Part shown: one piece after another, positions 17,791 to 26,838 of the stretch | How the letters are laid out: every line of letters starts with the position of its first letter | Numbering within the stretch: position 1 is the stretch's first letter | Origin: Brevundimonas vesicularis | GTDB lineage: Bacteria; Pseudomonadota; Alphaproteobacteria; Caulobacterales; Caulobacteraceae | Length of the DNA stretch: 64,000 nucleotides | Reading direction: 5' to 3' | Assembly: GCF_027886425.1 (NCBI RefSeq) | Contig: NZ_CP115671.1 | Location: 1,550,001 to 1,614,000 of the forward strand | The notes under the pieces: model-generated | Database searches by the model: none | What the model saw: the letters and a program-made list of their open reading frames with translations, nothing else | Told to the model about the DNA's origin: nothing | Program-made: the position numbers and the translations under genes

Positions 17791-18087
17791 ATGTCTGAAG
17801 GCCCGGTGGCGACGATTATTCGTGCAAAACTGACGGCGGGGCTGTCGCCCTTGCGTCTGGAGGTCGAAGACGACAGCTGGCGCCACGCCGGACACCATCA
17901 TGAAGGCGGAATGGACGCCAAGCCTGGCGGAGAAAGCCATTTCAATCTGGTGATCGTGTCCGCTGCTTTCCAGGGGCAATCGCGGCTGGCGCGACAGCGC
18001 GCGGTCAACGCCCTGCTGAAGGACGAGATGGCCGGACCGGTCCACGCTCTTTCGATCAAGGCGCTGACCCCGGAGGAGGCGAGTTGA
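17791..18087 (+). CDS. bolA: BolA family protein
   Basis: Small protein of 98 residues in the BolA fold, which binds monothiol glutaredoxins and [2Fe-2S] clusters. Features: VEDDSWRHAGH near the N-terminus with the His pair used in cluster binding, SHFNLVIVSAAFQG, and RQRAVNALLKDEM followed by VHALSIKALTPEE. The start ATG at 17791 has AAGGA seven bases upstream. Divergent from the J-domain gene, with a 45-base spacer. Confidence 0.92.
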   Translation: MSEGPVATIIRAKLTAGLSPLRLEVEDDSWRHAGHHHEGGMDAKPGGESHFNLVIVSAAFQGQSRLARQRAVNALLKDEMAGPVHALSIKALTPEEAS

Positions 18088-18167
18088 GCGAGAGAACTGC
18101 GTTCACATCGTCTTAGAACCTTCGTCTTAGCGTCATTCGACCAAACAGAACGTGGGGATCTGGGCTT

Positions 18168-19985
18168 ATGGTGGAATCCGATGGCGTCGCGAGGGCGCTC
18201 GAAGGCGATCAACGCGCCGGCGACGCAGCCCAGGCCCTGACGGCCATTCTGCAGACCCAGTATCTTCGCTACATGATCATCACGTCCTGGGCCGTGGGCC
18301 TGCTGGGCACGGTGGGCCTGTGGCCGGCGCTCTTGTGGTTCGGCGGCACCCTGGCGGCTGGGTCGCTGCGGGGACTGGTCGAACATCGTCTGAGCCATCG
18401 CGTCGGCACCAACTGGGGTGTGATTTTCCCGATCGTGGCCACGGTGACGACCGGCGCCTGGGCCATAGCGCCTCTGATGGCGTGGTTCTCGCCCACCGAG
18501 TTCGGACGGCCCCTGGCCCTTGCCCTGCTGATTTCCGGCTATGTGCTGGTCTTCGCTCAGCTTCGCAGCTCGCCGCGTCAGGCCCTGATCATCTCCTCGC
18601 CGTATGGCGCGGCTGCCACCATCATTCTGTTCAGTCTGTGGGGCACAACCGAGTTTTGGTCGATGCTGGCGGTCCTGCCGTTCACGGCGGCGGGTCTGTT
18701 CGTGCTGGTGACCATGACCCTGCTGCGCGAAGACCGCATCCGGGCCTTCCAGTCACACCAGGCGCATCTGATCGAGGAACTGGAAGCGGCCCGCGACAAG
18801 GCCAACGCCGCCAATGACGCCAAGTCGAACTTCCTGGGGGTGATCTCGCACGAACTGCGCACCCCCATGAACGGCGTGCTGGGCGCGGCCCAACTGCTCA
18901 GCGCGACGCGACTGGAGACGACGCAGCGCGAATATCTGTCGATCATCCGCAACTCCGGCGACAATCTGTTGTCGCTGCTGAACGACATCCTCGACATGAC
19001 CAAGATCGAGGCCGGCAAGATGAACTTCGAGGTCGTCGATATCGTCATCGACGGTTTAAACAAGCGCATCACCGGCCCCTTCGAGGCCCAGGCCGAAGCC
19101 AAGGGCCTGACGTTCGTGACGACCGTGGAGGGCGAGATCCCGACGGTGGTGCGGGGCGATCCGCTGCGCGTCTGCCAAGTGGTGCAGAACCTGCTGTCCA
19201 ATGCGGTCAAGTTCACCGAGGCCGGTGAGATCCACTATCTCGTACGCGGACATCGCGTGTCGGATCAGCGCGTGCGGTTCGAATTCGTTGTCCAGGACAG
19301 CGGTGCAGGCATTGCGGCGGCCGATCTGGAGCGGTTGTTCATGCCCTTCACTCAGGTCGACACCTCGTCCACGCGGCGCTTTGGCGGTACCGGTCTGGGC
19401 CTGACCATCGCGCGACGCATGGCCAACATCATGGGCGGCGACATCACCGTGACGTCCAAGCTCGCCGAGGGCTCGTGCTTCACCCTGGAAATCGAGGCCG
19501 AGGTCGTGGAATGGGCCAAGCCCGTCGCGGCGGCCGAGGTTCATGCCGAGATCGAAGGCGGCGAATCGCTGCGCGTCCTGGTGGTCGAGGATCACCCTGT
19601 GAACCGAATGATCCTGGAGGCCTGGATGAGCTCGGCCAGCCACGTCACCTCGACGGCCGAGAACGGCCAGATCGCGGTCGATATCGCCAAGGACCAGCCG
19701 TTCGACCTGATCATCATGGATGTGAACATGCCGGTGATGGACGGACTGACCGCGACACGCATGATCCGCGAAGGCGGCCAGAACGCCGGCACCCCCATCG
19801 TGGTGCTGTCAGCCTCGGCGCGTCATGAGGATCACGAAGCGGGTCTTCAGGCGGGCGCCGACGCCTATCTGAACAAGCCGATCGATTTCGGCGCCTTGGC
19901 CGCCCTGATGGGCCGCGTCGGCGGCGGTCGCGACGCGGTCGCGCAGATGGCGCTGCCGTCGTCTGAGGCCTCCGTCGCCGCCTGA
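18168..19985 (+). CDS. Hybrid sensor histidine kinase/response regulator
   Basis: Membrane sensor of 605 residues. About six hydrophobic segments lie in residues 35-185, followed by a coiled coil (about 190-215), a HisKA domain with phospho-acceptor His228 (SHELRTPMNG), a HATPase_c domain (QNLLSNAVKFTE, DSGAGI, GGTGLGLTI) and a C-terminal receiver domain with Asp518 (IIMDVNMPVMDG) and Lys570 (LNKPID). No histidine phosphotransfer domain is present, so signal must pass to an external one. The direct repeat TCGTCTTAG occurs twice in its upstream spacer (18108-18116 and 18122-18130). Confidence 0.93.
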   Translation: MVESDGVARALEGDQRAGDAAQALTAILQTQYLRYMIITSWAVGLLGTVGLWPALLWFGGTLAAGSLRGLVEHRLSHRVGTNWGVIFPIVATVTTGAWAIAPLMAWFSPTEFGRPLALALLISGYVLVFAQLRSSPRQALIISSPYGAAATIILFSLWGTTEFWSMLAVLPFTAAGLFVLVTMTLLREDRIRAFQSHQAHLIEELEAARDKANAANDAKSNFLGVISHELRTPMNGVLGAAQLLSATRLETTQREYLSIIRNSGDNLLSLLNDILDMTKIEAGKMNFEVVDIVIDGLNKRITGPFEAQAEAKGLTFVTTVEGEIPTVVRGDPLRVCQVVQNLLSNAVKFTEAGEIHYLVRGHRVSDQRVRFEFVVQDSGAGIAAADLERLFMPFTQVDTSSTRRFGGTGLGLTIARRMANIMGGDITVTSKLAEGSCFTLEIEAEVVEWAKPVAAAEVHAEIEGGESLRVLVVEDHPVNRMILEAWMSSASHVTSTAENGQIAVDIAKDQPFDLIIMDVNMPVMDGLTATRMIREGGQNAGTPIVVLSASARHEDHEAGLQAGADAYLNKPIDFGALAALMGRVGGGRDAVAQMALPSSEASVAA

Positions 19986-20109
19986 TTGCGGCGATCCTGT
20001 GTTCCCGACATGAACCTAGCCCGAGGACGCCGGTTCAGGCGCGCCTCAGTCGCCGTGCTCCATAACTGCACCCAAGCCGATGATCTTCGGCGCAGATGGA
20101 GACACGATC

Positions 20110-20604
20110 ATGAAAAAGATCCTGACCACCGCAATCGCTTCGGTCATGGCCGCCGGCGCGCTGGGCGCCGCTGGCGCAGCCTCGGCCCAGCCCGTACCGC
20201 CCCACGGTCCGCATGGTCCCGCCGCACGTCACGGTCCGGGTCCTGACCACTACGATCGTCGGGACTACCGCCAGGATCGCCGCGATTACCGCCGCGAACT
20301 GCGCGAGGATCGTCGCGATTATCGCCAGCAGCAACGCGCCTATGAGCGCTGGCAGCGTGCGGAACGTCGTTACAACGCCCCGCGCTATGTCCCGCCGCGC
20401 GGCTATGCGGTTCGGACCTGGAGCTATGGTCAACGGATGCCGTCCTACTACCGCACCAACGCCTATGTGGTGAACGACTACAACCGCTATGGCCTGCGCG
20501 CGCCGCCCCGTGGCTACCAATATGTCCGCAGCGGTAATGACGTGGTGCTCGCCGCCGTCGCCGGCGGCCTGATCACCGCCGTGATCGCCGGACTGTTCAA
20601 CTGA
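20110..20604 (+). CDS. RcnB-like periplasmic protein
   Basis: Exported protein of 164 residues: signal peptide (MKKILTTAIASVMAAGALGAAGAASA), an Arg/Asp/Tyr-rich middle with repeated DRRDYR units, and a C-terminal RcnB-type domain (YGLRAPPRGYQYVRSGND, then a hydrophobic LAAVAGGLITAVIAGLF). RcnB proteins affect nickel/cobalt balance in E. coli; in Caulobacterales the function is mostly unknown. The ATG at 20110 has GGAG eight bases upstream. Similar to the protein at 54915-55499. Confidence 0.82.
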   Translation: MKKILTTAIASVMAAGALGAAGAASAQPVPPHGPHGPAARHGPGPDHYDRRDYRQDRRDYRRELREDRRDYRQQQRAYERWQRAERRYNAPRYVPPRGYAVRTWSYGQRMPSYYRTNAYVVNDYNRYGLRAPPRGYQYVRSGNDVVLAAVAGGLITAVIAGLFN

Positions 20605-20624
20605 TCTACTGAGGATTTGAGATG

Positions 20625-20655
20625 CGCCCCGGAGGGAAACCTCCGGGGCGTTTTT
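20625..20655 (+). terminator. Rho-independent terminator after the RcnB-like gene
   Basis: Perfect 11-bp stem CGCCCCGGAGG (20625-20635) pairing with 20640-20650, GAAA tetraloop, followed by TTTTT. It sits 20 bases after the stop. Confidence 0.92.
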
Positions 20656-20696
20656 CGTTCTGATGAAGACGGCGACGCTTCCGGCGCCCAAGATGG

Positions 20697-22391
20697 ATGA
20701 CGATGCGCGCCTTCGCCGAGCTACTGGACCGCCTGTCCCTGACGGCCTCGCGCAATGCGAAGCTGGTGCTGGTGCGCGATTATCTGAGGGCGACGCCTGA
20801 TCCCGACCGGGGATGGGCGCTGGCGGCCTTGACCGGCGACCTGACGTTCGACGCGGCCAAGCCGGCCATGATCCGAAAGGCGGTTGAAGGCCGGGTCGAC
20901 AGCGTGCTGTTCGGCTGGTCCTACGACTATGTGGGTGATCTGGCGGAGACAGTGGCCCTGATCTGGCCCGTGACGCCGGACCATCGGCCAAACCGCGAGC
21001 CAGAATTGGCCGAGGTCGTCGAGGCGCTAAGGACCGCGACGCGGACGGAGGTGCGCGGTCTTCTGGAGGGTTGGCTGGATGCGCTGGAGCCGAAAGGGCG
21101 CTGGGCGCTGCTGAAGCTGATGACCGGGGCCTTGCGCGTCGGCCTGTCGGCACGGCTGGCCAAGACGGCCGCGGCCATGATGCGCCCGGACGCGGTGATG
21201 GCGCCGCCTTCGCCGGAGGGCGACGAGGCGCAGATGACGCTGGAGGCGTTGGACGCCTCGGCCATCGAGGAGGTCTGGCACGCGGTCGAGCCGCCCTACG
21301 CCGACCTGTTCGCCTGGCTGGAGGGCAGGGCGGAGCGGCCCAGCCCGGATGCGCCCGGCCGTTTCCGACCCGTCATGCTGGCGGTCGCCATCGATGAAGC
21401 GGTCGATCTGCCCAAATTGTCGCCGGTTGACTATGCGGCCGAATGGAAGTGGGACGGCATTCGGGTTCAGGCGGTGCTGGAGGGCGAGGTCCGTAAACTC
21501 TATTCCCGCACCGGAGACGAAATTTCAGCCGCCTTTCCCGACGTGATGGAGGCCCTGGCGTTCGAAGGTGCGATCGATGGCGAGCTGATCATCTGGCGCG
21601 ACGGGGCGGTCGCGCCGTTCGGGGACCTTCAGCAGCGGCTGAATCGCAAGTCGGTGGACGCTAAGGCTATGCAGGCCTTTCCGGCTGCGGTCGTCGCCTA
21701 TGACCTGCTGGCCCAGGATGGCGAGGATTTGCGCGGCCTGCCGCTGCGCAAGCGTCGGGCGCGCCTGGAGGCCCTGGTCAATGGTCATACCGGCGAGCGA
21801 CTGCATCTGTCGCCGGTGGTCGATTATGCGGATTGGGATCAGTTGGCGCGGTTGCGAGCCGATCCGCCGGTCGGGGCGGCGGCCGAGGGGCTGATGCTGA
21901 AACGCTGGGACAGCCCCTATCTGGCGGGGCGACCCAAGGGACCGTGGTTCAAATGGAAGCGCGACCCCCACGTCATCGACGCCGTCCTGATGTACGCCCA
22001 GCGCGGGCACGGCAAGCGTTCCAGCTTCTATTCCGACTACACCTTCGGCGTCTGGACGCCGGAGGGGCCGCTGACGCCGGTGGGCAAGGCCTATTTCGGC
22101 TTCACCGACGAGGAGTTGAAACAGCTCGACAAGTTCGTGCGCGATCACACCATCGACCGGTTCGGGCCGGTGCGGTCGGTGCGGGCCGAGCGGGACTTCG
22201 GACTGGTGCTGGAGATCGCCTTCGAGGGGCTGAATCGCTCGACCCGGCACAAGTCCGGCGTGGCCATGCGTTTCCCGCGCGTCAGCCGAATTCGCTGGGA
22301 CAAGCCGGCGCGAGAGGCCAACACCATCGACGACGTGATGGACCTGCTGGACGCTATCGAAAGCGGCGGCGGGCGGATCGCAAAGGCCTGA
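20697..22391 (+). CDS. ATP-dependent DNA ligase
   Basis: Ligase that seals DNA nicks through an enzyme-AMP intermediate. A DNA-binding N-terminal domain (about 1-200) precedes the adenylation domain with nucleophile Lys251 in motif I (EWKWDGIR), GAIDGELI, GLMLKRWDSPY and WFKWKRD, and then an OB domain. 564 residues. It belongs to the LigB/LigC-type bacterial ligases that usually sit with a ligase-associated exonuclease, a DEXH helicase and a metallophosphoesterase; none of these is beside it. The second ATG at 20703 is an equally good start. Confidence 0.9.
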   Translation: MTMRAFAELLDRLSLTASRNAKLVLVRDYLRATPDPDRGWALAALTGDLTFDAAKPAMIRKAVEGRVDSVLFGWSYDYVGDLAETVALIWPVTPDHRPNREPELAEVVEALRTATRTEVRGLLEGWLDALEPKGRWALLKLMTGALRVGLSARLAKTAAAMMRPDAVMAPPSPEGDEAQMTLEALDASAIEEVWHAVEPPYADLFAWLEGRAERPSPDAPGRFRPVMLAVAIDEAVDLPKLSPVDYAAEWKWDGIRVQAVLEGEVRKLYSRTGDEISAAFPDVMEALAFEGAIDGELIIWRDGAVAPFGDLQQRLNRKSVDAKAMQAFPAAVVAYDLLAQDGEDLRGLPLRKRRARLEALVNGHTGERLHLSPVVDYADWDQLARLRADPPVGAAAEGLMLKRWDSPYLAGRPKGPWFKWKRDPHVIDAVLMYAQRGHGKRSSFYSDYTFGVWTPEGPLTPVGKAYFGFTDEELKQLDKFVRDHTIDRFGPVRSVRAERDFGLVLEIAFEGLNRSTRHKSGVAMRFPRVSRIRWDKPAREANTIDDVMDLLDAIESGGGRIAKA

Positions 22392-22443
22392 AATCGGGCT
22401 TTCGGGGGTTCCAATCGTCGCGTCAGGCGTTAGACCCGACCTC

Positions 22444-23397
22444 ATGTCTCTGCCTATTTCCAACGAAGTCGCCGACGCGGTGGCCGCGGGCCGTAAGGCC
22501 GTTTCGATCGATGCCGCCGTGATCGCCAAGCTGACCGACATGGCGGGTGATTTCGCGATCAACCTGACGATCGCCATTCTGATCTTCGTCCTCACCGTCT
22601 TTGCGGCGAAATGGGCGGCGCGCGGGGCGCGCAATACGCTGTCGAGGGTCAAGGGATTCCGCCACGATCCGACGGTCCTGAGCTTCGCGGTCCAGGTCGT
22701 GCGGGTGGTGGTCTTCATCATCGGCATGATCGCCGTGCTGCAGCGGCTGGGCGTTCAGACGACCTCGATCATCGCCGTGCTGGGCGCGGCGTCACTGGCG
22801 GTGGGTCTGGCGTTGCAGGGCACGTTGTCGAACGTGGCGTCGGGGATCATGCTGCTGGTGCTGCGGCCCTATCGCGTAGGCGACGTGGTCGATGTCGGCG
22901 GGATGAGCGGCACGGTGCAGCGCCTGGACCTGTTCACGACCCAGCTGTCCAACGCCAACAACCACAAGATCGTCATTCCGAACTCCAAGGTCCTGAGCGA
23001 TCCGCTGACCAACTTGACCGGCCAGCAGACGCGCCGGATCGAGATCAACTTCACGGTCGGTTATGGCGACGATCTGAACCAAGCGCGCTGCGTGCTGGCG
23101 GATATGGCCGCCGCGCACGACAAGGTGCTGCACGATCCCCATCCCTGGACCGGCGTGACGGGCCTGCTGGATAGCTCGGTTCAGGTGACGCTGCACGCCT
23201 GGGTCAAGGTCGGCGACTGGTGGCAGACCCAGGCCGATCTGATGCAGGGCGGCAAGGAGGCGCTGGACGCCGCCGGGATCGAGATTCCGTTCCCGCATCA
23301 GGTCGCCGTGCCCTATGGCGATGAGGATGTGGTGCCGGTCGTGCGCGTCCGCACGGTCGAAGACGATACGGCCGATCTGAAGGCGACGAACCGTTGA
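22444..23397 (+). CDS. mscS: Small-conductance mechanosensitive channel, MscS family
   Basis: Tension-gated channel releasing solutes on osmotic downshock. Three membrane helices are visible (about 38-58, 82-101 and the pore helix 113-142 with GAASLAVGLALQGTLSN), then the beta domain (RPYRVGDVVDVGGMSGTV, NNHKIVIPNSKVL) and the C-terminal cytoplasmic cage. 317 residues is close to E. coli MscS. The stop overlaps the start of the aldolase gene by one base, implying coupled translation. Confidence 0.93.
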   Translation: MSLPISNEVADAVAAGRKAVSIDAAVIAKLTDMAGDFAINLTIAILIFVLTVFAAKWAARGARNTLSRVKGFRHDPTVLSFAVQVVRVVVFIIGMIAVLQRLGVQTTSIIAVLGAASLAVGLALQGTLSNVASGIMLLVLRPYRVGDVVDVGGMSGTVQRLDLFTTQLSNANNHKIVIPNSKVLSDPLTNLTGQQTRRIEINFTVGYGDDLNQARCVLADMAAAHDKVLHDPHPWTGVTGLLDSSVQVTLHAWVKVGDWWQTQADLMQGGKEALDAAGIEIPFPHQVAVPYGDEDVVPVVRVRTVEDDTADLKATNR

Positions 23398-24413
23398 TGC
23401 GTTACGATTTCGGCTCCGACAACACCGCCGGCATGGCGCTGAGCGCCCTCGAAGGCCTGGTGCGCGCCAACAAGGGATTCGCCCGCGCCTATGGCGCAGA
23501 CGAGGTCACCGCCCGCGCCGCCGACCAGATTCGCCAGCGTCTGGATGCGGACGCCGACGTGCGTTTTGTATTCAGTGGGACGGCGGCCAACGCCATTGCC
23601 CTGTCGATGTTGGCCCAACCCTATGAGGCGGTGCTGGCTCACCATGCGGCGCATATCTGCACCGACGAGACGGGCGCGCCGGGCTTCTTCGGTCACGGCG
23701 TCGGCCTGATCGGGCTGCCGGGGTTCTCGGGCAAGATCGATCCATTGGCGCTGCAGGCGCAGTTGGGCGAACCCGAAGTCGGGCATCGTCAGCCGCCCGC
23801 CGCCCTGTCGCTGACGCAGGCCACCGAATATGGCTCGGTCTATACCGAGGAAGAACTGCGTCATCTGATCGAACCGGCCAAGGCGCTGGGCTACGGCGTT
23901 CACATGGACGGCGCGCGCCTGACCAATGCGGTCGCCGCCGGTTTCGACCTGAAGGACATTTCGCGTCTGGGCGTGGACGTGCTGGTGTTCGGCGGGGCCA
24001 AGGCAGGCGCCAACTGCGCCGAGGCGATCGTGCTGTTCGACAAGAGCCTGGCGCGGCGACTGGACAACCGTCTGAAACAGGCGGGCCAGACATCGTCCAA
24101 GACGCGGCTACTGTCGGGTCCGATGCTGGGACTGCTGGAAAGCGGCGATTGGGAGTCGGGCGGCGCCCACGCCAATCTGATGGCGCAGCGCTTGGCGGCC
24201 GGCATCGCGGGGCGGTCGCCCTTCGTCCTGGCCCATCCGGTGGAGGCGAGCGCCGTCTTCGTGCGGATGCCGCCAGAGGCGCACGCCCGCCTGAACGAAA
24301 TGGGCTGGGCCTGCTACGCCTTCGATGACGGTTCGGTACGCTTTGTCTGTTCGTGGGCGACGCAGGAAGCGGCCGTGGACGAGTTGATCGAGGCGGTCGC
24401 CGGTCTGGGCTGA
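23397..24413 (+). CDS. Low-specificity L-threonine aldolase-like PLP enzyme
   Basis: Fold-type I PLP enzyme of the threonine aldolase/beta-eliminating lyase family, expected to split L-threonine to glycine and acetaldehyde. Features: N-terminal YDFGSDNTAG, VFSGTAANAIALS, and HMDGARLTNA (Asp contacting the PLP ring). The PLP lysine is probably Lys202 in FGGAKAGANC. 338 residues is normal. The start ATG shares a base with the MscS stop, an odd pairing of functions. Confidence 0.85.
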   Translation: MRYDFGSDNTAGMALSALEGLVRANKGFARAYGADEVTARAADQIRQRLDADADVRFVFSGTAANAIALSMLAQPYEAVLAHHAAHICTDETGAPGFFGHGVGLIGLPGFSGKIDPLALQAQLGEPEVGHRQPPAALSLTQATEYGSVYTEEELRHLIEPAKALGYGVHMDGARLTNAVAAGFDLKDISRLGVDVLVFGGAKAGANCAEAIVLFDKSLARRLDNRLKQAGQTSSKTRLLSGPMLGLLESGDWESGGAHANLMAQRLAAGIAGRSPFVLAHPVEASAVFVRMPPEAHARLNEMGWACYAFDDGSVRFVCSWATQEAAVDELIEAVAGLG

Positions 24414-24472
24414 GCGACGAATCCCCGCTCGCGCGCCAGCGTGGCCTTTCCCCGGTCGCATTGGCTTTCCAT

Positions 24473-26374
24473 ATGCGCATCATGGCGATGCGAGGCGAAC
24501 GCTCCGGCGGCAGGCGTGACCCGATGGTCAAGGCGCAGCAGGCAGGGAGCCCACAGGACAAGACGGACGGACCCCCGACGCTGACGGCGCTGGGGGACCT
24601 TGCGCGGCTGGTGGCCCGATCGGGCGCGCCGCACCTGAAACTGCGGCTGATCTCGGCCATCCTGCTGACGCTGGCGGGCAAGGGGCTGGGCGTTCTGGCG
24701 CCGCTGGTGCTGGGCGCGGCGGTCAACCGTCTGGCGGCCGGGCAGGGTGCGGCGACCGCCGTCGGCCTGGGCTTTGCGGCCTTCGCCATCGGCTGGGCCC
24801 TCGTGCGGTTTCTATCGGCGGCCTCGCCCCTGGTGTCGGACGTGGTGTTCGCGCCGGTGCGCGCCGCCGCCCAGCGCGCGACGGCGGCCGAGGCCTTCGC
24901 CCATGCGCTGAGCCTGTCGCTGGACTTCCACCAGACCAAACGCTCGGGCGCCCTGTCGCGGACGATGGACCGGGGATCGCGCGCGGTGGACTTCCTGCTG
25001 CGCATCTTAGCCTTCAACCTGGTCCCGACCGGGGTGGAGCTGGTGCTGGCGGCCGGGGTGCTGGGCGCCAAATACGACTGGCGTTTCGCCGCCGTCGCGG
25101 TGGTCGTGGTCGTCATCTACACCGCCGCCACCTTCGCCATGTCCAATTGGCGGCTGGAGCATCGCCGGATCATGAATGCGGCCGATTCCGAGGCCGCCGG
25201 CGTCTCGGTCGACGCCCTGCTGAACTATGAGACGGTGAAGTCGTTCGGGGCCGAGACGCGCGCGGCTCAGACCTATGACCGGGCGCTGGGCGACTATGCC
25301 GAGGCGTCGCTGAAGGCCAACAGTTCGCTGAACATGCTGAACGGGATGCAGGCCCTGGTGATGAACCTGGGGCTGGGCGTCATGGCGGTGATGGCCGGGT
25401 TCGAGGCGGCGGCCGGAAGGATGGGGCCGGGCGACGTGACAGCGGCGGTGCTGATCATGATCTCGCTATATGCGCCGCTGAACATTCTGGGCTTCGCCTA
25501 TCGAGAAATCCGTCAGTCCTTCATCGACATGGAGGAGATGCTGAAGGTGACGCGACAGACGCCGCAGGTCGCCGATGCGCCGAACGCCGTCGCCCTGCCA
25601 CGGCCGGTCGATGCGCGCGGGGCGTCGGTAGCGTTCGAAGCCGTCGGCTTCCGCCACGACGCGCGGGCCAATGGGCTGGAGGACGTCAGCTTCTACGCTG
25701 CGCCTGGCACCACGACGGCGCTGGTCGGGCCCTCGGGCGCGGGCAAGTCCACCATTGTCAAACTGGCGCTGCGTCTGCTCGATCCGCAGGAAGGGCGCGT
25801 GCTGATCGACGGCCATGATGCGCGCGAGGTGACCCAGGCCTCGCTGCGATCGGCGGTGGCGCTGGTGCCGCAGGATGTGGCGCTGTTCAACGACACCCTG
25901 GCCGCTAACATCGCGTTCGCCCGGCCTGAGGCGGATGAGACGCAGGTGTGGGCGGCCGCGGAGGCGGCGGAACTGGCCGACTTCATTCGCGGCTTGCCGG
26001 ACGGGATGCAGACCAAGGTCGGTGAACGGGGGCTGAAGCTGTCGGGCGGCGAACGCCAGCGGGTAGGCATCGCACGCGCGCTGCTGGCCGATCCGTGCAT
26101 CCTGATCCTGGACGAAGCGACTAGCGCTCTGGACAGCCGGACCGAGTCTGCGATCCAGAAGACGCTGCGCAAGGCCAGGAACGGGCGCACGACCCTGGTG
26201 GTCGCACACCGGCTGTCGACCGTGGCGGACGCGGACCAGATTCTGGTGCTGAAGGCCGGGCGGATCGTCGAACGCGGCGGGCACCACGAACTGGTGGCTC
26301 GACAAGGCGGGGAATATGCGGCGCTGTGGCGCAAACAGACGCGCGGCGGCAAGACGCCTCAGATGGCCGACTGA
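24473..26374 (+). CDS. ABC exporter of mitochondria-like ATM1 type, fused permease-ATPase
   Basis: Half-transporter with six membrane helices followed by an ATPase domain. It resembles Atm1-like exporters of glutathione or sulfur compounds (NYETVKSFGAE in the membrane domain is typical). Walker A is VGPSGAGKST (about residue 418), then the Q-loop, LSGGERQRVGIARAL (about 522), ILILDEATSALD (about 543) and the switch VVAHRLSTV. The start is uncertain: ATGs at 24473, 24488 and 24524 all lack a strong Shine-Dalgarno; the last would give 616 residues. Its end overlaps the convergent gene by 16 bases. Confidence 0.9.
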   Translation: MRIMAMRGERSGGRRDPMVKAQQAGSPQDKTDGPPTLTALGDLARLVARSGAPHLKLRLISAILLTLAGKGLGVLAPLVLGAAVNRLAAGQGAATAVGLGFAAFAIGWALVRFLSAASPLVSDVVFAPVRAAAQRATAAEAFAHALSLSLDFHQTKRSGALSRTMDRGSRAVDFLLRILAFNLVPTGVELVLAAGVLGAKYDWRFAAVAVVVVVIYTAATFAMSNWRLEHRRIMNAADSEAAGVSVDALLNYETVKSFGAETRAAQTYDRALGDYAEASLKANSSLNMLNGMQALVMNLGLGVMAVMAGFEAAAGRMGPGDVTAAVLIMISLYAPLNILGFAYREIRQSFIDMEEMLKVTRQTPQVADAPNAVALPRPVDARGASVAFEAVGFRHDARANGLEDVSFYAAPGTTTALVGPSGAGKSTIVKLALRLLDPQEGRVLIDGHDAREVTQASLRSAVALVPQDVALFNDTLAANIAFARPEADETQVWAAAEAAELADFIRGLPDGMQTKVGERGLKLSGGERQRVGIARALLADPCILILDEATSALDSRTESAIQKTLRKARNGRTTLVVAHRLSTVADADQILVLKAGRIVERGGHHELVARQGGEYAALWRKQTRGGKTPQMAD

Positions 26375-26838
26375 TCGGCGGCGGGAAGCTTCTTTCTCAG
26401 AACCTCATGCAGGTTCGTCAGGATGGCGGTCCGTGCGGCCTGCTCTTGCGGCGGGAGCGCCAGCAACAGCTTCATCGCCTGGGCATGGACCGTGGCGATG
26501 CGCCAGTCGAACCCGCCCTGACGCGGCGCGGCGTCCAGCAGGTCGCACAGGCCCTTGGCCGCTGTGCACAGGTCGTCCATCGAGAAGGGACTGGCGGCGT
26601 CAATGATCTGGCTCGAGGCGGAATAGGCCAGATCCAGCCGCATCGGCTCGATCAGGTTCGGATCTGGCTTGGCCAGCAGGACGGCGATATTGTCGCCGAT
26701 GATGGCGCGGGCCTGATCCTGAAGTCCGTCCAGATTGGCGCGGGCCTGGGCCAAGGCGACGCCGATGCTAACGCCGCCGGGGCGATCCAGCATCTCTGCC
26801 AGACGCGACTTGCGCTGAGTGTGGGTGATGACGGTCAT
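26359..26838 (-). CDS. Helical protein coupled to a response regulator
   Basis: Protein of 159 residues with no recognised family. It looks almost entirely alpha-helical and soluble, with runs such as VALAQARANLDGLQDQARAI and DDLCTAAKGLCDLLDAAP. Its ATG overlaps the stop of the response regulator gene by four bases (ATGA), so the two are translationally coupled and probably interact. A phosphatase, phosphotransfer or adaptor role is possible, but no catalytic residues could be assigned. Confidence 0.7.
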   Translation of the reverse strand: MTVITHTQRKSRLAEMLDRPGGVSIGVALAQARANLDGLQDQARAIIGDNIAVLLAKPDPNLIEPMRLDLAYSASSQIIDAASPFSMDDLCTAAKGLCDLLDAAPRQGGFDWRIATVHAQAMKLLLALPPQEQAARTAILTNLHEVLRKKLPAADQSAI

